Shown in pieces: positions 57,501 to 64,000 of a stretch of 64,000 nucleotides of DNA (position 1 is its first letter; each line of letters starts with the position of its first letter). Below the pieces are notes generated by a model. The model did no database searches. It was not told where the DNA came from and was given only the letters and a program-made list of their open reading frames with translations. A program made the position numbers and the translations under genes. The stretch is from Macrostomum hystrix (lineage: Eukaryota > Platyhelminthes > Macrostomidae): positions 3,374,501 through 3,438,500 of the forward strand of contig CATNEN010000041.1 in NCBI GenBank assembly GCA_950097015.1, given 5' to 3'.

Positions 57501-60500
57501 AGCCAGCGGCTGAAGGTCGGCATGAAGCTTTTTTCTGGAAGGCGGTGGCGATGTGGCTCTCCACGTACTTGCCGGCGGCTTGGAAGGCGGTGGCCTGGTC
57601 GAGGTAGACAGCACATTTGGTGAGACCGCGGCGGCACCAGAAGCGCTCGAAGGCATGGAGTACAGCATCGGCGGAGTAGTCGTAGAGGGTCTCGATGTGA
57701 AGAGCTCTTGTCGTGCAGCAGGTGACGAGCAGGGCCCAGCGCTTGGTGGAGAGTCGAAGCTTGCGGTCGTAGGTGAAGACGGGCCCGAGCTGGTCGACGA
57801 GCACGGAGGCGAAGGGACCAGCTTCAGCATCGAGTCGCTCCTTGGGTAGCTGGCCATGTCCTGGTGGTGCTCGGGTTGAGCCTTTGGCGAGGCGGCACTG
57901 GATGCAGCTTGAGAGTGCTTCACGGACTGTCAGTAGGCCTTTCGGCACCCAGTATTTGTCGCGAAGCATTGCGAGGACGGTTGAGGCACCAGCGTGGCTG
58001 CTTTGACGGTGGAGGAGCAGGGCAAGCAGCCGGGTCAGGCAGTGGCCAGGTGGCAGCAGGAGCGGGTACTTGGAGTCTTCGTCCATGGAAGCGTTGGCAA
58101 AGCGACTACCCAAGCGGATGAGGCCGTCACAGAGATGAAGGTCCAGCTGGGCAATGATCTTCTCGGATTTAGGTCGGCCGGACTCGAGGGCTCGGATGAC
58201 AGCACCGTAGCACTCAGTCTGGGCTGATCGAATCCAAAGAAGCAAGGCCGCCTGACGCTCAGCATGGGAAGGCGGGAAGTCCTTCGAGAATGGCCGGCGC
58301 AGCATGAAGGCCTTCAGACGGAGGAAGTAGCAGGTGACACCTAGAATGCGTTCTAGCCGGTCGGAGCGTCTGAGGCTCAGGTGGCCAGGCGTCGTGTGGG
58401 TGGTGGATCCCGCAGCGAGTAGAGTGGCGACGGATGCTGTAGCCGTCTTACTGGTCGGAACGCCGTCCAGAAGACGAGGATCAGGCATTGCAGCGGTCCA
58501 GGAAGGCCACTCGGTGAATGGCTCCTTGAGGAAGGCAGGTCCCTCGTAGTAGTTGGACTGTTGCAGTTGAGCAAAGCTGAGCGGCTTTGTGCAGTGGTCG
58601 GCAGGGTTCGCGGCCGTGGGCACGTAGCGGTAGTCACGGGTCACGTCGGAGTCGAGGATCTGCTGAACGCGACGCGACTCGTAGGCACGGAGCTTTTTCC
58701 CGTTGGCAAGCCAGTAGAGCACGATCTGGCTGTCGATAAAATGAGTGACCCCTTCGAACTTAAGGTGGTTTCGCAGAGCATCGAGAATGAAAGATGCGGC
58801 GCGGGTGGCGATGAGGGCGGACCAGAGCTCGAGGCGTGGGACGGTGACGAGCAGGCCTTTCCTAGCTGTAGGGGCAAGGCGGGTCTTGGCAAAGACGAGG
58901 CGGCAGGTGATGTTAGAGCCGAGGCACTGCCAGATATAGATGGTGAACCCGTAGGCGCCTGGGGCACCGTCAGAGAAGACAACGAGGCGGACCGGTTGGT
59001 CAGCATCCTGGAGAGCGAAGCGTGGGACAGTGATCTCGTCGAGGCGGAGGAGGTCGGGCAAAAGTTTGGCCCATGCCGCACGGACCTCGGGACGGACGGC
59101 TTCATCCCAGGAGTCTGAGGCTTGGAAGCTCTGGCGATAGAGGAGGCGGGCGCCGAGGATGAGCGGCGTGGCGTAGCCAACCGGGTCGAAAGGGGTGTAG
59201 ACACCTCTGCAAAGAGTACGGCGGGTCAGCTCCTCGGGGCTCGGTAGGTTAGGCTTCTTGAGGGAGACGGCGTCGCGAACTGTGTCCCATCTGAGTCCTA
59301 GGAGGCCAACCGGGTTGTCGGCGAGGCGGTCCTCATCGGGGAGGTCAACGAGACAGCCGGGGATGTTGGTGGCGAACTCGCGGAGGTGGAAGCAAGCGCG
59401 ATGGAAGAGCCCACGAAGGCGATGGACGAGGCGAGTCGCATCGTGTTCGGTGTCGGTGCCAACAACGAGATTGTCGACGTAGAGACCGCCTATGACGCGC
59501 TCGAGCTCAGTGCGGTAAAGGCCGGAGTCTCTGGAGCTTAGAGCATCGTGGCAGATCTTGTGGAGGACTGCTAAAAGTATCCAGGGGCTGGGAGATGCCC
59601 CCATGACAATTCGAGTAAAGCGCCAGACCTCGTAATTGCCCTGAAGGAGCGGTTTGGTGATGTCCTTTGGGAGGATGATGCGGAGGGCGTCGCGGTGTGG
59701 CTTGTGGACGCCGATCTGATAAAAGGCAGCCTTTAGATCAGATGAAATGGCAAAACGGTGGGAACGGTGCACTAGAAGGACCTGGAGCATGGAGGTCAGA
59801 ATGTTGGGTCCGGTGTCCAGGAGGTCATTAAGCGCAGTCCCAGCCAGAGAAGTCTTGGCGGAGGCGTCGACGACGGGGCGGATCTTGGTTGTGCTTGAGC
59901 TCTCCTTAAAGACCGGGAAATGTGGCAGGACATGGACGACTGGGCCGGCTGGCTGGTCGGTGGTAACGAGTTCTAGGACTCCTTCTTCTTTGCGTTTCTC
60001 AAATTCTGCGTAATAGGCCTCGCGTTCGGGAAGACTGAGACGGCGGTGAGTGGCTTGAGCGCGACCGAAGGCTTGGCCAAAATTGGAAGGCAGAAGCTCT
60101 GCACCAGGCTTGAACGGCAGGTCGACGAAGATGCGACCCTCCGGGTCGCGGCTGGCGGTGGCGAGGAGGCGTCGGGAGGCGTCGTCTTGCATGCAGGGCT
60201 TTCCGGCGTCTTTGTCGATGCCCAGAGCTTCGAGATTCGACATGCTGTCGAGTAGCTGTTCGAGACGGAGTCCGTTGTCGTTGAGATAGGTGTTAGCGAC
60301 TAGTGCCTGAGACGAGCCTAGGAGGCCGTTGACGCGGCTGTTCGTTGTGCCTAGGGAGCCGTTGAGGATGGCACCGAATGGTGTCAGGTAGGCCGTGAGC
60401 GTTGGGCGCAGCGCCAGAGCAGGAACCGCGGGGCCGATGAGTAGTTGGTTGACGTCGCCGCCGAGGATGAGATCAAGAGAAACGTCCCTGTCGTGAGCGG

Positions 60501-63500
60501 GCGGTAGGTTGCAGACGCCGTTGGGTACGCTCTTGAGGGTGTTAATGACATCCTTTGGGAGGTTAACAGCAGGCATGTAGATTGGAGCTGCCAGCTGTTC
60601 GGAGGCGAGGGCGGTGATTGGCCAGCGGCGGCCGTCTGGAGCCTGGAGGTCAAAATTCACGAGATCCGCGGTGACATGGCGCCTGGATTCGGTGTGGAAG
60701 GTGGAGGTGGCGATCGTGAGTTTCCTGGCAGCCTTGAGGCCAAGCTTGCGGGCGACGGCGCCGTCGAGGTGAGAATAGGAGCAGCCAGTGTCGATGAGGA
60801 TGTTGCAGTCGATGGCGCGGCCATCTTTAGGGTTGACGGCCTTCGCGCGGAGAGTGGCCATGATGGTGGGAACGAGGCCTCCATCGGCTGCGGCAGAGAC
60901 AAGGGAGTTGGCCTCCTTGGAGTCGGCATCTCTAGCGGCGTTGAGGTGGGCGTTGTTACGAGGATTCGGTGAGCGATTTTCGGTGATGGTACTCTCGAAT
61001 GTGGCCCCGTGGAGCGTGGTGTGGTGCGGGGCTTCGCACTCGCGGCAGCGTCGGTTGTCACGGCAGTCTTTGGTGTGGTGACGGCGGAGGCAGTTACGGC
61101 AGAGGTTCTTCTGCCTGACGATCTTAAGGCGGTCGTCGGGCTTGCGAACCTTGTTGCAGGACATGGCAACGTGGTCGGAGCCGTCGCAGTAGAGACAGTT
61201 CTTGCTTGACCTCCAGTGTTGTGGACCGGCAATAGGAGTGGAAACTGCGGTAGGCCGTGGTGTAGTAGTAGTGCGATGAGCAGGTTCAGCACGTGGAACT
61301 GTTGTCGGCCGTCGTTCGCTGCGAGCAGGTGTCGGTCTGCAAGCAGCGTCGCCTAAAAGAGCTGCGGATGCGTACGGCACAGCCGGCACGGTGGCGGACG
61401 CAGCCCGGAGGGTCTTGCGCTTGCGGTCCAGATGATCCTGGAGCTCGGCCATGGTGGGTATGAGAGGCTGTCCGTTGGAAGCGCGAACATTGCGGATCTC
61501 GCTCTGAAAGTCAGGCGGAAGTCGGCTCCAGAGGGCATAGACGTACCCGTTGAGTGTGCAATCAAGCTCTCCAAGGCGGAGAAGTTGGCCGGTGGCCAGG
61601 CGAAGGGCATCTGCAAACTCCTCGAGCTCCTCAAGGTCGGAAGCGGAGCTGCAGTGAAGGGCGAGAAGGCGCTGGAATGCGGCGTTCTTTTGTTCTTGCG
61701 TGTCGGCGTAGTTGGCTTTGAGCACGCGACATGCCTCGGCGTAGGCGTTCGGTTGGCAGGCATCGAGGGCGCCCAGTTTCCTTAAGGCGGAGCCGGAGAG
61801 GAGACCTCGGAGTGCCTCGAACTTGTCAACGTCGTTAAGGCTGGAGCGGTCGACGCGGTAGAGGAAGGTGTCCCAGAAGCTCGGAAATGCAGCTGGATCC
61901 GCACCGTCAAAGGTTGGGAGTTGGACGCTCTTGAGGATCGTAGAGCGGATGAGCCCAGCTGGATCTCCAGCTTGTGAGGTGGGCGGTGCAGCAGGCTCCG
62001 CTGTTGCGGTAGGATGGACTGCGGCAGCGAGCTGTTGTATTAGCTGTTGGTTCTGCTGCATCATCGCGGTCATAGAGGCGATCAATGCATTGACATCGAT
62101 GCCAGGAGTTGTCGGGGTGAGAGTGGCAGCAGTGACCGGCGCAGTAGGAGTAGCAGACAGTTGTTGTGGGTACCCAGTCGGTCCCGGCGAGGTCGTAGCG
62201 GTCGTTAAAGTTGGCGTTAAAGAAGCAACTGGACCAGTGGGGGCTCCAGAACTAGTGCCAGCGGTGGCAGCAACAGCGGTCGGAGTGGGCGGCATGGTAT
62301 GCGCCAGAGCAGTAGCGGTTGCAGAAGTGGAGGTGGTGTCGCCGGCATCCATCGAGCGCGTGATAACCATGAATTATTTGAAGAGTTGTGAACGCTCTGC
62401 TACCAAATTTGTCGCTTGGACAACAAACTAATTAGCAGTTTGGATGGAGTTTATTTAGTGGCAGTGGAAGCAAAAGGTGAGGCAGATAGAAAGGAACATG
62501 GACACGCTTGAGGGCACGCTTACACGCTAAGAGAACCTGTAACGGAGAGGTGGTCTTGTACATAGATATAAAAGTGGTAAACGCAAATGGATGAGGTCAC
62601 AGACAATAAATAAGGTTAGCTGCAACTAATGTGTTAAGGGGACTAAAAGTACATGAAAACGTAAGACGAAGACGAAGGCCCAAAAGAGGCGAAGAATTGG
62701 AGGATTATAATCCGACAGGGTGAGACTGGAATCGTAAACGAGTGAGACGGGAATCGTTAACAAGTGAGACTGGAATCGTGAACGAGTGAGACGGGAATCG
62801 TGAACGAGTGAGATGAGAGTGGAATTGTGAAAGAGTGAGACTGGAATCGTAAACGGGTGAGACTGGAATCGTAAACGAGTGAGACGGGAATCGTTAACAA
62901 GTGAGACTGGAATCGTGAAAGAGAGAGATGAGAGTGGAATTGTGATATATTGTGTGATATGTGATATATAAACGTAATATGTTGGCTAAAAATATTTTGT
63001 ACTATATTAGGTACTTTTAAAATGTTTGACTAATAATGGATACTATCAATGGCATGAATTAAACAATTAAGAGTTAATGGATTTAGCTACGAGTATTAAT
63101 GGTCACCAGTGGATACTGACTTCTACTCTTAATTAAAAATGACTTGTGCGTAAACTTTTGGTTTCAGATTTGCACAGCGCTCAACTTCTTGCATAGGCGC
63201 AGGCCGGCAATTTTGCACAGAGACGTCAAGTGCTCAAACATTATGCTCACCCATGAGGGTATTGTCAAACTGATTGACTTCGGCCTGGCCAAGGAGATCA
63301 CCGGTTCCACCATTGCTTACATCAGCATGCAGCAGTGTGGCACGCCCTACTTCATGGCACCTGAGCTCTTTAGCTCTGAAGGCAGCGCTCAGTACACACC
63401 CCAGTCGGATGTGTGGGCCTTTGGTTGCACCGTATATGAGATGGCCGAGGCCAAGCCACCGAACAGCCACCTGCTACCCATGCAGATTCCTAGGTTCTTT

Positions 63501-63635
63501 CAGAAGTACGACATGCCGCAGATAGCCGCCAAGGTTTCGGAGAACCTTCAGGACTTCTACCGCTGCTGCGTGGTGAAGGAGCCTGAGGCCAGGATGGACA
63601 CCTCTGACCTACTCGAGCATGCCTTCCTGGCCTAG
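51531..63635 (+). CDS. Ankyrin-repeat protein with two tandem MEKK-like kinase domains
   Basis: Exons: 51531-53287, 53858-54248, 54321-55229, 63168-63635. Introns start GTAAGT, GTACGT and GTAAGT and end TTTCAG each time. Phases are 2, 0 and 0, and the joined frame is open, giving about 1155 residues from the ATG at 51588. The first exon follows a TTTTTACAG acceptor and the first ATG after it is out of frame, so an upstream exon or a trans-spliced leader is likely. About 15 ankyrin repeats fill 51730-53210. Kinase 1 (53920-54785) has [24 protein letters not shown] and APE. An Ala-rich linker follows. Kinase 2 (54870-55229, 63168-63630) has [24 protein letters not shown] and APE. Both look catalytically complete and resemble MAP3K/MEKK enzymes. 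The stop at 53289 lies inside the donor GTAAGT and is used only if the intron is kept. Confidence 0.85.
55270..55925. other. First part of the large kinase intron
   Basis: No gene. Non-repetitive intronic DNA between the donor at 55230 and the minisatellite. Confidence 0.5.
55926..56136. repeat. 22-bp minisatellite, left of the BEL insertion
   Basis: Units such as GTGAGACTGGAATCGTAAAC with GA, GT or AA endings are tandem here and resume at 62718-62945. The retrotransposon split one continuous array. Confidence 0.9.
56137..56444 (-). repeat. BEL 3' LTR
   Basis: 308 bp, identical to the other LTR. In element orientation AATAAA (minus strand of about 56180) is near its 3' end. The element sense strand just before it reads a run of nine C followed by GAACC, not the purine tract expected for plus-strand priming. 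Confidence 0.95.
56658..62370 (-). pseudogene. BEL/Pao Gag-Pol polyprotein with one frameshift
   Basis: The main frame (62370-57478, 1630 codons) starts [11 protein letters not shown] Thr/Ala/Pro-rich N-terminus is followed by Gag, three Cys/His knuckles (about residues 393-450: CLYC, CRNC, CREC), and an aspartic protease (DTG near 524). The RT follows, with YVDN near residue 963 where YVDD is usual. RNase H is next (FSDGAPG near 1129, VPRLELW, FIDSQ). The integrase starts with a zinc region and shows the first two acidic residues (LVDQ near 1523, LDQA near 1590). At a run of six A (about 57528-57533) the frame changes. The rest of the integrase, with the third catalytic residue in AVERLV, and a Ser-rich tail continue in another frame to 56658. 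The break may be a mutation, a sequencing error in the homopolymer, or less likely programmed. Confidence 0.9.
62393..62408 (-). promoter_or_regulatory. Candidate primer binding site
   Basis: Directly after the 5' LTR the element strand reads TTTGGTAGCAGAGCG. TGG would pair with a tRNA 3' CCA end. The tRNA species is not identified. Confidence 0.45.
62410..62717 (-). repeat. BEL 5' LTR
   Basis: 308 bp, identical to the 3' LTR, bordered by the GGGTG target duplication at 62718-62722. Confidence 0.95.
62718..62945. repeat. 22-bp minisatellite, right of the BEL insertion
   Basis: Continuation of the array at 55926-56136, starting with the duplicated GGGTG and the unit GAGACTGGAATCGTAAAC. About ten units, the last diverged (GAGAGAGATGAGAGTGGAATTGTG). 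Confidence 0.9.
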
Positions 63636-64000
63636 GACGAGTCGTATAGGCTCCAGCGCTGCGACCATGTCAACAGGTGCACTCTTGCGAATTTGATGCA
63701 GCACAAAGTTACAAAACTCGCAAGTAAACAAAGTAAAAACTGCTTTGTCGTCTGACCCCTTTTACTATGACTAAGCGCTCATTACCTCTAATTTCCAAGT
63801 TATGCCATTATTTCAGGATCGCTACGCTTTTGAATTTCAGAAGAGCGAAAGAAGCAAATCTACGCTAACATGCTAGCTCGTATTTGCAAAAAAGCTGGCC
63901 AAGGTCTGGCAGTCTGAGGTTTTTCAGAATTCATTAGGCAGTATTTGTAGTAGGATTGAAGCCAAGATTAGGCCGAAAACTTTTTCAGCTTAAAATAAAT
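63636..64000 (+). other. 3' UTR and flank of the ankyrin-kinase gene
   Basis: No further open frame. AATAAA at 63993-63998 could be the poly(A) signal. The transcript may end beyond the window. Confidence 0.4.

Larger units (their letters stand above)
56137..62717 (-). mobile_element. Full-length BEL/Pao LTR retrotransposon
   Basis: Two 308-bp LTRs (56137-56444 and 62410-62717) read base-for-base the same in this sequence, each starting TGTCGC and ending CCGACA on the plus strand. The host bases GGGTG flank both sides (56132-56136 and 62718-62722). Gag-Pol lies on the minus strand. Identical LTRs indicate recent insertion. The element sits in an intron of the ankyrin-kinase gene, opposite in orientation, inside a minisatellite. 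A single frameshift in Pol makes this copy probably defective. Confidence 0.95.

Noticed and set aside
57528-57533. Programmed frameshift in BEL Pol
   Set aside because: The site lies within the integrase catalytic region, where recoding would make mostly truncated enzyme. Mutation or homopolymer error is simpler.
56658-62431. Plus-strand ORFs inside the BEL element
   Set aside because: Shadows of Gag-Pol on the opposite GC-rich strand, with no family motifs.

Overview
This is nuclear DNA of a repeat-rich animal. The genes use the standard code and have short GT-AG introns (85 to about 570 bp where no transposon sits in them). Host-type genes are a CYP2-like P450, a ZYG11/ZER1-type ubiquitin ligase receptor, a calmodulin-like EF-hand protein and an ankyrin/MAP3K-like kinase. 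Tandem repeats are abundant, and the transposons are unusually varied: APE-RT-RNase H LINEs, RTE/CR1-like fragments, a DIRS-like remnant, BEL/Pao, Crypton, P element and a foldback element. I infer a spiralian invertebrate, with a free-living flatworm such as Macrostomum one plausible source. The species cannot be fixed from the sequence.

Layout. 0-1.25 kb is a 30-bp minisatellite, followed by AT-rich DNA and a decayed LINE (3.7-5.0 kb). A single-exon P450 lies on the minus strand (5.7-7.3 kb). 7.9-13.5 kb is a 94-bp satellite of about 59 units, followed by a 20/21-bp minisatellite (14.2-14.8 kb) and a 176-bp tandem duplication (16.6-17.0 kb). 18.2-18.9 kb (minus) encodes a basic protein with 15-residue repeats. 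19.5-20.2 kb (minus) is a two-exon EF-hand gene with a TATA box. 21-25 kb holds an RTE-like fragment and a LINE copy with a 10-bp target duplication and an inverted 5' part, the signature of twin priming. 26.4-29.1 kb holds a DIRS-like remnant between direct repeats. 30.6-33.9 kb (minus) is a three-exon ZYG11/ZER1-type gene.

34.9-41.9 kb is another RT fragment and a foldback element of 77-bp repeats, split by a 5.4-kb LINE with a 13-bp target duplication. 43.1-50.0 kb is an island of DNA-transposon genes: an intact Crypton-type tyrosine recombinase, a damaged THAP/P-element transposase with a spliceable intron, a truncated Crypton-like ORF, and a 100-nt palindrome. A 29-bp perfect inverted repeat lies near both edges of the island.

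51.5-63.6 kb is the most notable host gene. An array of about 15 ankyrin repeats is followed by two complete MEKK-like kinase domains, and all splice phases agree. Both kinase domains carry a phase-0 intron at the same position. The intron in the second kinase contains a complete 6.6-kb BEL/Pao retrotransposon, on the opposite strand, with identical 308-bp LTRs and a 5-bp target duplication.
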